Shown here one piece after another: positions 7,194 to 15,800 of a DNA stretch of 28,071 nt (positions within the stretch are counted from its first letter, which is position 1; every line of letters starts with the position of its first letter). The stretch is from NCBI GenBank assembly GCA_964605095.1, contig CAZSBS010000024.1, forward strand, positions 1 through 28,071, given 5' to 3'. The translations under genes and the position numbers were made by a program. The notes below the pieces were generated by a model, which made no database searches, was not told where the DNA came from, and saw only the letters and a list, made by a program, of their open reading frames with translations. The DNA is from JAUWQU01 sp964605095. Lineage in GTDB: Bacteria; Planctomycetota; Phycisphaerae; SM23-33.

Positions 7194-8642
7194 ATGGACC
7201 GGCGGACGTTCTTGAAGGCGATGGGCGTGGCGTTTACCGCGGCCTCGACAAGCGAGCTTCTCTCAGCCGGGGTCGGCCCGGCCCCCGCGCGCAAGCGGCC
7301 CAACGTGGTGTTCGTGTTTGGGGACCAGTGGCGAGCGCAGGCGACGGGCTACGCCGGCGACCCCAACGCCATCACGCCGAACCTGGACAAGCTGGCGGCC
7401 GCGAGCGTGAACATGACCACGACAGTATCGTGCTGCCCGGTCTGCACCCCCTACCGCGCCAGCCTGCTGACGGGCCAGTACCCGCTGACTACGGGGCTTT
7501 TCCTCAACGACCTTTGCCTGAGCGACGACGCGGTGTCGATAGCCGAGGTCTTCGCCGCGGCCGGCTACGATACGGGCTATATCGGCAAGTGGCACCTGGA
7601 CGGGCACGGGCGAAGCTCGTTTATCCCGCGTGCCCGCCGCCAGGGCTTCGACTACTGGAAGGTCCTGGAATGCACGCACAACTACAACCGCTCAGCCTAC
7701 TACTCCGACGCCGACGGCGAGAGGAAGCTCCAGTGGGACGGCTACGACGCCATTGCCCAAACCCGCGACGCCCAACAGTACATCGCCGCCCACGCCCGGG
7801 GCGACAAGCCGTTCCTGCTGATGCTCTCGTGGGGCCCGCCGCACGCCCCGTACGAGACGGCGCCGCCGGAATACCGCAAGCTCTTCGCCGATGCCGAGAA
7901 GATCAAGCTCCGCCCGAACGTGCCCGCCAAGGCCCAGGCTGGCGCGAGGAAGGACCTCCAGGGCTATTACGCCCACTGCGCCGCGCTCGATGCTTGCGTG
8001 GGCGACCTGCTGAAAACCATCGCCGACGCCGGCATTGCCGACGACACCATATTCGTCTTCACCAGCGACCACGGCGACATGCTCGGCTCGCAGGGCCAAA
8101 GGAAGAAGCAGCGGCCGTGGGATGAGTCCATCCGCGTGCCGATGCTTCTGCGCTACCCCGCCGCGTGCGGCCTGGCAGGCAAGATAATCGACATGCCATT
8201 CAACAGCCCGGACATAATGCCCACGCTGCTGAGCCTGGCGGGCGTGGCGATTCCCAATACGGTCGAGGGCACGGACTACTCCGGCGTGCTGACCGGCGCG
8301 AAGGCGCCCGACAACGACGCGGCGCTGATTTGCTGCATCGCGCCATTCGGCCAGTGGACACGTCCGCAAGGCGGCAAGGAATACCGCGGCCTGCGGACGC
8401 GCCGCTACACGTACGTCCGCGACCTGACGGGCCCCTGGCTGCTCCACGACAACCAGGCCGACCCATACCAGCAGACAAACCTCGTCGGCAACGCCGACCA
8501 CGCCGACCTTCAGAAGACCCTCGACGACCAACTTGACAAGATGCTCGCCGCCTGCAAGGACAAGTTCCTCCCCGGCTGGGACTACATCAAGCAGCGCGCC
8601 TACAAGACCGACAAAGAGGGCACCATTGGGTATAAGGACTAA
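7194..8642 (+). CDS. Sulfatase, formylglycine-dependent S1 family
   Basis: An exported arylsulfatase-like enzyme of 482 residues that would remove sulfate esters, most likely from polysaccharides. A Tat-like signal (DRRTFLKAMGVAFTAAS) precedes the alkaline-phosphatase-fold core starting RPNVVFVFGDQWRAQATGY. The modification motif is CTPYRASLLTG, with C84 as the residue to be oxidised to formylglycine; it fits the minimal CxPxR core although Tyr replaces the more usual Ser/Ala. The second metal-site block is FTSDHGDMLGSQGQRKKQRP, and GKWH and the HAPYETAPPEY segment are also typical. The start at 7194 is chosen over an in-frame ATG at 7173 because AAGGAG lies at 7183-7188 and the Tat motif begins right after. 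It is coupled to the TIM-barrel gene 13 bases upstream. The exact glycan is unknown. Confidence 0.92.
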   Translation: MDRRTFLKAMGVAFTAASTSELLSAGVGPAPARKRPNVVFVFGDQWRAQATGYAGDPNAITPNLDKLAAASVNMTTTVSCCPVCTPYRASLLTGQYPLTTGLFLNDLCLSDDAVSIAEVFAAAGYDTGYIGKWHLDGHGRSSFIPRARRQGFDYWKVLECTHNYNRSAYYSDADGERKLQWDGYDAIAQTRDAQQYIAAHARGDKPFLLMLSWGPPHAPYETAPPEYRKLFADAEKIKLRPNVPAKAQAGARKDLQGYYAHCAALDACVGDLLKTIADAGIADDTIFVFTSDHGDMLGSQGQRKKQRPWDESIRVPMLLRYPAACGLAGKIIDMPFNSPDIMPTLLSLAGVAIPNTVEGTDYSGVLTGAKAPDNDAALICCIAPFGQWTRPQGGKEYRGLRTRRYTYVRDLTGPWLLHDNQADPYQQTNLVGNADHADLQKTLDDQLDKMLAACKDKFLPGWDYIKQRAYKTDKEGTIGYKD

Positions 8643-8697
8643 TACGCATCCTGAATGAATCTCGCGCGTGGGCCATTGCAAAGAAACATAACGCCTG

Positions 8698-8760
8698 ACG
8701 GCGTCACTACGAACGCTCCGCGGGCTTCGATACCACCTCTGGCGTTCGCAGTGTGCCCGT
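8698..8760. repeat. Long imperfect hairpin downstream of sulfatase gene
   Basis: The central arms CACT-A-CGAACGC (8705-8716) and GCGTTCG-C-AGTG (8742-8753) pair with one mismatch. ACGG/CCGT plus two more pairs extend the stem outward to about 17 bp with small bulges, and the loop is 25 bases. There is no clean T-run after it, only a pyrimidine-rich TCTTCTTCTTT at 8767-8777. It may protect or end the sulfatase mRNA. Bases 8701-8714 are an inverted copy of 239-252. Confidence 0.5.
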
Positions 8761-8901
8761 AAGGACATCTTCTTCTTTGCGACTCAGGGGAGTTCTTGCG
8801 CTGGCCTCAGGCCCGCCGCTACCACACGAGATTCAATCTGATTGCGTATAAGATGCGTGCCTGCGTGCGGCGGTTCCTGCTTGCAGTCAAAGTCCGTATT
8901 C

Positions 8902-8947
8902 TGCGGTGCCATGCTTCCGCAAACAGCCGCGGAAGCATGGCACCGCA
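8902..8947. repeat. Perfect 19-bp inverted repeat, 8-base loop
   Basis: TGCGGTGCCATGCTTCCGC (8902-8920) is followed by AAACAGCC and then its exact reverse complement (8929-8947). No T-run follows, and it lies 100 bases before the iron-operon promoter. The length and perfection point to a recently placed or selected palindromic element (REP or MITE-like), or a strong insulator hairpin. Confidence 0.7.
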
Positions 8948-9024
8948 CATTTCGCCCCCCGACTTCTGGGGCGGGGTACTATGAGTTATGATCTACCCCC
9001 TTCTTTTCCGGCCCGATATTTCCC

Positions 9025-9088
9025 TTGACTTTATCTTCGCCATACCGCATATTATTAGGAGTGCCGAACATTATTAGCGGTGCCTAAG
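9025..9088 (+). promoter_or_regulatory. Iron operon promoter with two tandem 19-bp DtxR-like operators
   Basis: A -35 TTGACT (9025-9030) is followed at 17 bases by CATATT (9048-9053), or at 19 bases by TATTAT (9050-9055). Two 19-base repeats then lie exactly end to end: ATTATTAGGAGTGCCGAAC (9051-9069) and ATTATTAGCGGTGCCTAAG (9070-9088). Each has a TTAG...C(T/G)AA palindromic core like the known 19-bp DtxR box (TTAGG...CCTAA). Site 1 covers the -10 region, and both lie directly before the repressor start codon. Iron-dependent self-repression of the whole operon is the natural reading. Confidence 0.75.
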
Positions 9089-9103
9089 TGGAGCGGCGGC
9101 GAG

Positions 9104-9646
9104 ATGACGCAAACGCTCAGCGAGAGCCTGGAAGACTACCTCGAGGCGATTTATCACATCGTCTCGCAGAAACAGGCCGCGCGCGCTACGGATATAAGCC
9201 GGCGGATGAACGTGAACCGCTCGTCGGTGACCGGGGCGCTTCGCAGCTTGTCAGACAAGGGGCTGATCAACTACGCCCCGTATGACATCGTCACGCTTAC
9301 GCCCGAGGGTTCCGCGGCCGCAAGGCGGGTCGTCCACGGCCACGAGGTGCTGCGGGACTTCTTCACGCTGGTGCTGGCGGTGGACGACGGCCTGGCTGAC
9401 TCGGCCGCGTGCGGCATGGAGCACCATGTCGGGCGGGATGTGCTCCGCCGGCTGGGCTACCTGGCGCGATTCATCGCCGACGGCACGAAAGCCGACGGCG
9501 GGCAGTGGCTCGACCGGTTCCGGGCGTATTGCAGCAGGCATGAGGGCCGGGCGGCGGCGGGTTCGGCAGCGCGGCCCCGGCGTGCGGCGAAGGCGTCGAA
9601 ATCGGCCTTGTCGGTGCCTCGTGGCAGGAGAGCGCTACATGAGTGA
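9104..9646 (+). CDS. DtxR/MntR-family metal-dependent repressor
   Basis: A 180-residue transcription factor. A winged-helix domain occupies about 1-70 (SLEDYLEAIYHIV, then helix-turn-helix ATDISRRMNVNRSSVTGALRSL). A dimerisation/metal domain follows to about 140, and then a basic Ala/Arg/Lys-rich tail that replaces the SH3-like third domain of long DtxR proteins. The primary metal-site positions read Asp in EDYLE (as in MntR D8), His in VVHGHEVL, and Cys-x-x-Glu-His in ACGMEHHV (as in DtxR C102/E105/H106): a mixed set. The start at 9104 is chosen because GGAG lies ten bases upstream; a GTG at 9080 would fall inside operator 2. It overlaps feoA by 8 bases, so it almost certainly controls Fe(II) uptake and itself. 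Confidence 0.88.
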   Translation: MTQTLSESLEDYLEAIYHIVSQKQAARATDISRRMNVNRSSVTGALRSLSDKGLINYAPYDIVTLTPEGSAAARRVVHGHEVLRDFFTLVLAVDDGLADSAACGMEHHVGRDVLRRLGYLARFIADGTKADGGQWLDRFRAYCSRHEGRAAAGSAARPRRAAKASKSALSVPRGRRALHE

Positions 9647-9908
9647 GCATCGTCTTCGCCCCCTGAGCAGGCTTCATGCGGGCCAGACCGCGCGCGTGGC
9701 GTCGCTCGGCGGCGGGCGCGAGTTCCAGGCCAGGCTCGTGAGCATGGGCCTTCTCATTGGAAGCCAGGTCACGGTCATCCGCGCCGGCGGCGGCGCCCGC
9801 GGCGCCACGCTGGTTGCGCTGGGGCCGATGAGGCTTGGCATCGGCCGGGGCATGGCTGAGAAAATCATGGTTACCGTGGAACACCGGACGGCGAAGACAT
9901 CGACGTAA
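9639..9908 (+). CDS. feoA: FeoA, ferrous iron transport accessory protein
   Basis: A small cytosolic SH3-like protein of 89 residues that supports the FeoB iron transporter. The family pattern is plain: LSRLHAGQTARVASLGGG, then LVSMGLLIGSQVTVIRAGG, then GPMRLGIGRGMAEKIMV. The ATG at 9639 has AGGAG eight bases upstream and overlaps the end of the repressor gene by 8 bases, indicating coupled translation. feoB begins 4 bases after its stop codon. Confidence 0.93.
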   Translation: MSEHRLRPLSRLHAGQTARVASLGGGREFQARLVSMGLLIGSQVTVIRAGGGARGATLVALGPMRLGIGRGMAEKIMVTVEHRTAKTST

Positions 9909-9912
9909 TTCC

Positions 9913-12387
9913 ATGGCCGAAGTCATAACCATCGCGCTGGCGGGCAACCCGAACTCGGGCAAGACCACGATCTTCAACGAGCTGACCGGCCTTCGCCAGC
10001 ACGTGGGCAACTATGCCGGCGTGACGGTCGAGAAGGTCACCGGCCGGTGCCGGCGCGGCGGGGCCGACTTCGAGATCGTTGATCTTCCCGGCACGTACAG
10101 CCTGACCGCATACTCGATCGAGGAACGCGTGGCGCGGCGGTTCCTTGTGGCCGAGAGGCCAAGCGTCGTGGTGGACATCGTCGACGCTTCCAACCTGGAG
10201 CGGAACCTTTACTTGGCCACGCAACTAATGGAGCTCGGCGCGCCGCTGGTGCTGGTGCTGAACATGTCGGACGTCGCCCGCGCCCGCGGCATAGAGTTCG
10301 ACCTGCCGCAGCTTTCGACGCTGCTGGGCGTGCCGATCGTCCAGACGGTCGGCAACCGCGGCAAGGGCCTGGACGAGATGATGGACGCGGCGCTGGCCGT
10401 GGCGCGCTGCCAGCGGCCTGCCCAGCCCCGGCAGGTAAATTATGGGTCCGAGATCGAGGAGGAGATCGCCAAGGTCGCCGCGATCATCGGCTCCGACGGC
10501 CCGGCCCCGGCAGGCTACACTACCCGCTGGCTGGCGATCAAGCTGCTGGAGAACGACACGGAGATCCGCGAGTTGGTCGGCTCGGCTGAGACGATGCAGC
10601 AGGTCGAGGCCTCCGCACGGCACCTGCGGACGATCTTCGGCGACTCGCCGGAGCTTGTCATCGCCGGGCGGCGGTACGCGTTCATCTCGGGCGCCTGCCA
10701 GGAGGCCGTCCGCTCGACCGTCGAGGCCCGCCACACGCTATCGGACCGCATCGACACGGTGCTGACCCACTCGATCGCCGGCGTGCCGATCTTCCTGGGC
10801 ATGATGTACATGGTGTTCTACCTGACCTTCACGCTGGGCGAGTACCCCACGGGCTGGCTGGAGCAGTTGTTCGGCTGGGCCGGCGGGGCGATCTCCGGCC
10901 TCTGGCCGGCGGGGTCCGACAGCATGCTGCGGAGCCTGCTGGTCGACGGCATCATCGGCGGCGTCGGCGGGGTCGTGGCCTTTCTGCCGAACATCATGCT
11001 GCTGTTCCTGGGCATCGCGATGCTCGAGGACAGCGGTTACATGGCCAGGGCGGCGTTCCTCATGGACCGCCTCATGCACCGCATCGGCCTGCACGGCAAG
11101 AGCTTCGTGCCGATGCTGATCGGCTTTGGCTGCTCGGTGCCGGCCATCCTCGCCACTCGGACTCTCGAGAGCCGGCGCGACCGGCTTACGACAATGCTCG
11201 TCGTGCCGCTTATGAGCTGCGGGGCGAGGCTGACGATCTACGCGCTGCTCATCCCGGCCTTTTTCCCCAGAAAGTGGCAGGCGCCGGTGCTATGGCTTGT
11301 TTACCTGATCGGCATTGCCCTGGCGGTGGGCCTGGCCAAGCTGCTGCGGGCGACGATCCTTCGCGGCGAGGCCCCGCCTTTCGTCATCGAGCTGCCGCTG
11401 TACCGCCTGCCGACGCTGCGGAGCCTGGGCATTCACATGTGGGACCGGTCCTGGATGTACCTCCGCAAGGCAGGGACCGTGATCCTGGGCATAAGCATAC
11501 TGCTCTGGGCGATGACGAGCTTTCCGCGAAAGAACGCATTCGACCGCGACTACCCCGCCGAGACCCGCCAGGCCCAGGCCGAGGCGCTCGCGGGCTTGGA
11601 CTCCGTCGGCCTGTCGCTCGGCCTGCCCGCCGGCAGCGAGTCACTTGCGCGGGCACTTGCACCGGAGCTTGTCCCGGCGCCGCAATCGCAGCCGGCCTCC
11701 GCGCCGGTGCGGGACGGCGCGGATGCCGCCCAGGCCGTGAGAATCCGTGCGATGGTCCAGGCCCTTGCCGGCCTGGACGAGATCCATCAGCGATGGGACG
11801 CCACGCTGGCCGAGGCGGCGGCCCGGCCCGGCTCGGCGGAGGCTGTCGCGCTTCAGCACGCTCACCGTGACGCGTTGGACCGCCTTGCCGCCGCGGACCC
11901 AAACGCCTTCGACGCGGCCAGGCGATACCGCGACGACGTCCGCCCGGCTTACGAGAATCGCCTGGCCGACATCCGTGACACACGCCGGGCCGAGCAGCTC
12001 GCTTACACTGTCGCCGGGCGAATCGGGCACGGCATGGCCCCGGTGCTGCGCCCGCTGGGCTTCGACTGGCGGATCGGCACAGCCCTGGTCGGCGCGCTGG
12101 CGGCCAAGGAGGTCTTTGTCGCTCAGATGGGAATCCTCTTTTCGGTGTCCGAGCAGGATGAGGGTTCCGAGACCCTGCGCGCCCGGCTCAGCCAGGCGTA
12201 CACTCCGCTCCAGGCATTCTGCCTGATGCTGTTTTGCCTGATAAGCGCCCCGTGCGCCGCGACGATCGTCTGCACGTGGAAGGAAAGCGGCTCGATCAAA
12301 TGGGCGGCCCTTCAACTTGTGGGCCTGACGGTGCTGGCCTACATGGTGACAATGGCGGTCTACCAGGCGGGACGGCTCGTCGGATAG
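9913..12387 (+). CDS. feoB: FeoB, Fe(II) transporter with long soluble insert
   Basis: An inner-membrane ferrous iron transporter of 824 residues. The N-terminal G domain shows G1 GNPNSGKT (about 10-17), G2 YAGVTVE, G3 DLPGTYSL and G4 NMSD, followed by the GDI-like helical domain to about 270. The membrane part has the two Gate regions, with PNIMLLFLGIAMLEDSGYMARAAF, GCSVPAI and the second Gate near GFDWRIGTALVGALAAKEVFVAQMGILF. Between FPRKNAFDRDYP (about residue 538) and QLAYTVAGRIGH (about 695) lies a roughly 150-residue Ala/Arg/Asp/Pro-rich helical segment, much longer than the short linker in E. coli FeoB (773 residues). The start at 9913 is set by the G domain. The ribosome-binding site is weak, so translation is probably coupled to feoA. 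Confidence 0.95.
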   Translation: MAEVITIALAGNPNSGKTTIFNELTGLRQHVGNYAGVTVEKVTGRCRRGGADFEIVDLPGTYSLTAYSIEERVARRFLVAERPSVVVDIVDASNLERNLYLATQLMELGAPLVLVLNMSDVARARGIEFDLPQLSTLLGVPIVQTVGNRGKGLDEMMDAALAVARCQRPAQPRQVNYGSEIEEEIAKVAAIIGSDGPAPAGYTTRWLAIKLLENDTEIRELVGSAETMQQVEASARHLRTIFGDSPELVIAGRRYAFISGACQEAVRSTVEARHTLSDRIDTVLTHSIAGVPIFLGMMYMVFYLTFTLGEYPTGWLEQLFGWAGGAISGLWPAGSDSMLRSLLVDGIIGGVGGVVAFLPNIMLLFLGIAMLEDSGYMARAAFLMDRLMHRIGLHGKSFVPMLIGFGCSVPAILATRTLESRRDRLTTMLVVPLMSCGARLTIYALLIPAFFPRKWQAPVLWLVYLIGIALAVGLAKLLRATILRGEAPPFVIELPLYRLPTLRSLGIHMWDRSWMYLRKAGTVILGISILLWAMTSFPRKNAFDRDYPAETRQAQAEALAGLDSVGLSLGLPAGSESLARALAPELVPAPQSQPASAPVRDGADAAQAVRIRAMVQALAGLDEIHQRWDATLAEAAARPGSAEAVALQHAHRDALDRLAAADPNAFDAARRYRDDVRPAYENRLADIRDTRRAEQLAYTVAGRIGHGMAPVLRPLGFDWRIGTALVGALAAKEVFVAQMGILFSVSEQDEGSETLRARLSQAYTPLQAFCLMLFCLISAPCAATIVCTWKESGSIKWAALQLVGLTVLAYMVTMAVYQAGRLVG

Positions 12388-12416
12388 AGAGTTGCGCATC
12401 GTTTTGGAGTCGGCAG

Positions 12417-12638
12417 ATGTTGGAAACGCTGATCGTTATCGCGATAGTTGCCTTGGCCGGGCTGTGGCTGGGCCGGCGCATCTGGCGTCGCGCAGCAGGT
12501 CGAGGGCAGTCGCCGTGCGGCAACTGCCCCGGCTGCAAGCCTGCCGGTAGTTCCCGGCCCGCGGGCGATTCGCCGCCCGCGTGCGGCGACGGCAATTGCC
12601 GCCCCCAGAACGATCCGCCCGCCCCCCGCCAGGGATAG
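12417..12638 (+). CDS. FeoB-associated Cys-rich membrane protein
   Basis: A 73-residue protein with one N-terminal membrane helix (LETLIVIAIVALAGLWLG), a basic stop-transfer stretch GRRIWRRAAGRG, and a soluble tail with five cysteines arranged CGNCPGC and CGDGNC. This is the layout of the small FeoB-associated Cys-rich proteins found next to feoB in many bacteria; they are thought to help Fe(II) transport, perhaps by binding iron. GGAG lies before the ATG at 12417, and the gene starts 29 bases after feoB, so it closes the operon. The last seven codons and the stop fall in a 36-base dispersed repeat (12616-12651) that has a second copy in noncoding DNA at 22684. The C-terminal PPAPRQG is therefore probably repeat-derived. 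Confidence 0.85.
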   Translation: MLETLIVIAIVALAGLWLGRRIWRRAAGRGQSPCGNCPGCKPAGSSRPAGDSPPACGDGNCRPQNDPPAPRQG

Positions 12639-12651
12639 CCAATAGCCATCC
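12616..12651 (+). repeat. 36-base dispersed repeat, copy A (covers gene end)
   Basis: Bases 12616-12651 match 22684-22719 at 33 of 36 positions; the first 23 bases are identical, beginning CGCCCGCCCCCCGCCAGGGA. Copy A overlaps the end of the Cys-rich gene including its TAG stop. Copy B is intergenic. Confidence 0.75.
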
Positions 12652-12787
12652 CGCCCGCCGCCGCTTGGCACGACAGATTAATCAGTATGGTGTTCCCATA
12701 TTTACCGATGGCGCCGCCTGGGAACTTACACACAGTAGTTGACGCGATCCGAGCAGAAAGAGTGCCTGCGGATCTCTCGATCAACGA

Positions 12788-12793
12788 TATAAT
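12788..12793 (+). promoter_or_regulatory. Candidate -10 box before propeller/methyltransferase gene
   Basis: A perfect TATAAT lies 79 bases before the ATG at 12873 in the 234-base gap after the iron operon. No clear -35 is seen at 16-18 bases. The gap is AT-richer than the flanking genes. It stays open in the frame of the downstream gene from 12687, but without a convincing start, so it is read here as leader DNA. Confidence 0.35.
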
Positions 12794-12872
12794 CGCCGGG
12801 GAGGTCGCGGCTGTCGTAGGCTGGAAGCCATCTGGAAAACTCCGGTTCAAAACAGAAGGGGGCAGGAGAACA

Positions 12873-15800
12873 ATGATGGATATGTGGATGAAGACCCTTC
12901 TTGGACTATGTGCGTGCCTGGCAGTTTGCGGCGGCAACCCGTGCCTTGCGGACTGGCCGATGTACCGCACCGACGCCGCCCGGAGCGGCTACAGCCCTGA
13001 ACCGCTGGCGGCGGAACTGTCGCTGGCGTGGGTTCATCGCCCGTCGGCCCCCCCCCAACCGGCATGGCCCAAGAGCGAGCGGGTGACGGAGGACAGGGCC
13101 TTCCACGTTGTGGCGGCGGCGGGCAAGGTGTTCTTCGGCAGCAGCGCCGACTGTGCCATCCACTGCCTCGATACGTCCACGGGGAGGGAGGTCTGGTCGT
13201 TTGTGACCGACAGCCCGGTGCGGCACGCGCCGGCTCTTTGGCGCTCCAAGAGGGCCGGCGAGGACAGCCTGCGCGTGTTGGCCACGAGCGATGATGGCGT
13301 TTTGTACTGCCTTGGAGCCGGCGACGGAAAGCTGATTTGGAAGCACCTCGGCAGTCCGGCCCGCGAGATGCTCTTGGGCAATGGCCGGCTGGTCTCACGA
13401 TGGTGCGCGCGGGGTGGAGCGGTGATCGTCGACGATACTGTCTACTTCGGCGCCGGCATCTGGCCTAGCGATGGCGTCATACTGACCGCGCTGGATGTGC
13501 CGACCGGTAAGGTGCTCTGGTCGAATGACCAACTCGGCGGGCTCAACATTGCCCAGCCGCACCCTGGGGCCACCGCCCAGAGCGGCATATCCGCACAAGG
13601 CTACCTGGCTGTCGCGGACGGGGTGCTGATCGTCCCAACCGGCCGGGCGGTGCCCGCGGGGGTGTCGTTGCGGGACGGGGCACTGCGATACTTCCGCTTG
13701 GGCTCGTACGGCAAGAGGGGCGGCTCGGCCGTCGCGGTCATCGGCAAGTATATGCTCAACTCCGGCTGGGCGCACAATGCGGAAACCGGCGAGCGGGCTT
13801 TCGGGATTCCCACGTTGGCTTCAGCCACCTCGGACGGGGTGATTCTTTACTACGGGGGCGGCAAGCTGCACGCGAAGCCCCTGGCCGTTCCGGCTGGGGG
13901 GAACGGGCCGGCATTTAACGAGTGCTCCGTCCCGGGCGAGGCCGGCGGCTCGGCGCTGATCGTAGCGGGCAAGACGGCCGTCTCCGGCGGCAAGGGCAAG
14001 GTGGTGGCCGTGGACCTCACGGCCAGCAAGACGATCTGGTCGGCCGAAGTGGATGGCGAGGCGCTCGGGCTGGCTGTGGCGGACGGCAGGCTGCTGGTCA
14101 GCACTGACAGCGGCGCGATATACTGCTTCGCCAGCGGCAACGGCGGCCCACCGGCGCCCACGGCCGCTGGGGACCGCGAGCCCGCCACGCCTTTTGGCGA
14201 CAACGCGCCGTACGACGCCGCGGCCGAGACGATCCTCCGGCGAACGGGGGTGACCGAAGGCTATTGCGTAGACCTGGCGTGCGGCAAGGGCCAGTTGGCC
14301 TACGCGCTGGCCCGGCGATCGAAACTGCACATCTACGCCGTGGACAGCGATCCGGCCAACGTGGCGGCCGCCAGGAAGGCGTTGTTTGCGGCCGGGCTGT
14401 ACGGAACGCGAGTGACGGTCCACCTGGGCGACCCGAACCGAACGCCGTATCCGGACTATTTCGCGGACCTCGCCGTCAGCGCCGGCGGCCTGACCGGCCC
14501 GTCCGACCCGAGTATTCTCAGCGAGGCCGGCCGCTTGCTGCGGCCTTGCGGCGGCGTGGCTCTGATCGGCAGCGCAGGCAGCGCCAAGCCCGTCTGTCGT
14601 GGGCCCCTGGCGGGCGCCGGCCAGTGGACGCATCAGTACCACGACCCGGCCAACAGCATCTGTGGCGAAGACCAACTCGTCCGCAGCCCCTTGAGGATGC
14701 TGTGGTTCGACAGCCTGGATCTGCACTTTCCCGACCGCCACGGCCGGGCGCCGGCGCCACTGTTCGCCAACGGCAGGCTGTTCACCGAGGGCGTCGACGC
14801 CCTTCACGCATTGGACGCATACAATGGCCGAGTTCTGTGGGAGTTCCCGCTGCCGCAGGTCCTCAAGCCGTACAATCAGGAGCACATAATGGGCGCTGCC
14901 GGCACGGGCAGCAACTTCTGCCTCGGCGCCGGCGGCAGTGTTTTCGTGCATACCGGCGACCGCTGCCTGCGGCTGGACCAGGCCACGGGCCGGCAAACCG
15001 CCATCTTCAACGCGCCCCCGCAGGCCGATGGCAAGCCGGGCCGATGGGGCTACGTCGCCTTCGCCGATGGGACGCTGTTCGGCTCGCTCGCGGACGAGCA
15101 GTACCTCGTGCCGTACCGGTACATCAAGTCGGACATGAGCGGCATGTTCACCGAGAGCCGCACACTGTTCGCGATGGACCCGAACAGCGGCAAGGTCCGC
15201 TGGCGTTACGACGCGGCCAAGTCGGTCCGCAACAACACCATCGCCATCGCCGGCGGGAAGGTGTTCCTGATCGACCGCGCCCAGGCCGACGAGACAGCCA
15301 ACCGGCGGGGACCCAAGACGCCCCAGCCTACCGGTGTGTTGCTGGCGCTCGACGCCAAGAGCGGCAAGATCCTGTGGCGCAACGAGAAGGACATCTACGG
15401 CACGATGCTGGCGGTCAGCGAGGCCCACGGCGTTGTGTTGATGTGCTATCAGGATACGCCTTACAAGCTCGTCTCCGAGTTGGGCGGGCGCATGACGGCC
15501 CTGGAGGCCGCCACGGGCAAGCGTTTGTGGGACATCCAGGTGAGCACCGCCTCCAGGCCGCTGATCAACGGGCGGACCATCTACGCCCAGCCGAACGCGT
15601 GGGACCTGCTGACCGGCCGGCAGAAGACCGTCGGCGACCCGAAGGCCGGAAAGGAAACCCCCTGGGCCTTCGCGCGGAGCTACGGTTGCGGCACAATCTC
15701 ATCGGCACCGGGCATGCTGCTGTTCCGCTCGGCGACGCTGGGCTACCGCGACCTTCTGGCCGACCAACCGATGACGAACTACGGCGGCATTCGCCCGGGG

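Larger units (their letters stand above)
8643..9103. other. 460-base gap between sulfatase gene and iron operon
   Basis: No credible protein gene is present; the short open frames have no ribosome-binding site or family resemblance. The gap holds a long imperfect hairpin just after the sulfatase gene (8698-8760), a perfect 19-bp hairpin (8902-8947), and the promoter with tandem operator-like repeats of the iron operon (9025-9088). Bases 8950-9050 are pyrimidine- and AT-richer than the surroundings. Confidence 0.7.

Noticed and set aside
8796..8984. 62-codon open frame in the gap before the iron operon
   Set aside because: No ribosome-binding site; it runs through the perfect 19-bp hairpin.
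12687..12872. N-terminal extension of the propeller protein
   Set aside because: The Shine-Dalgarno sequence and the signal peptide both place the start at 12873; an extension would bury the signal peptide.
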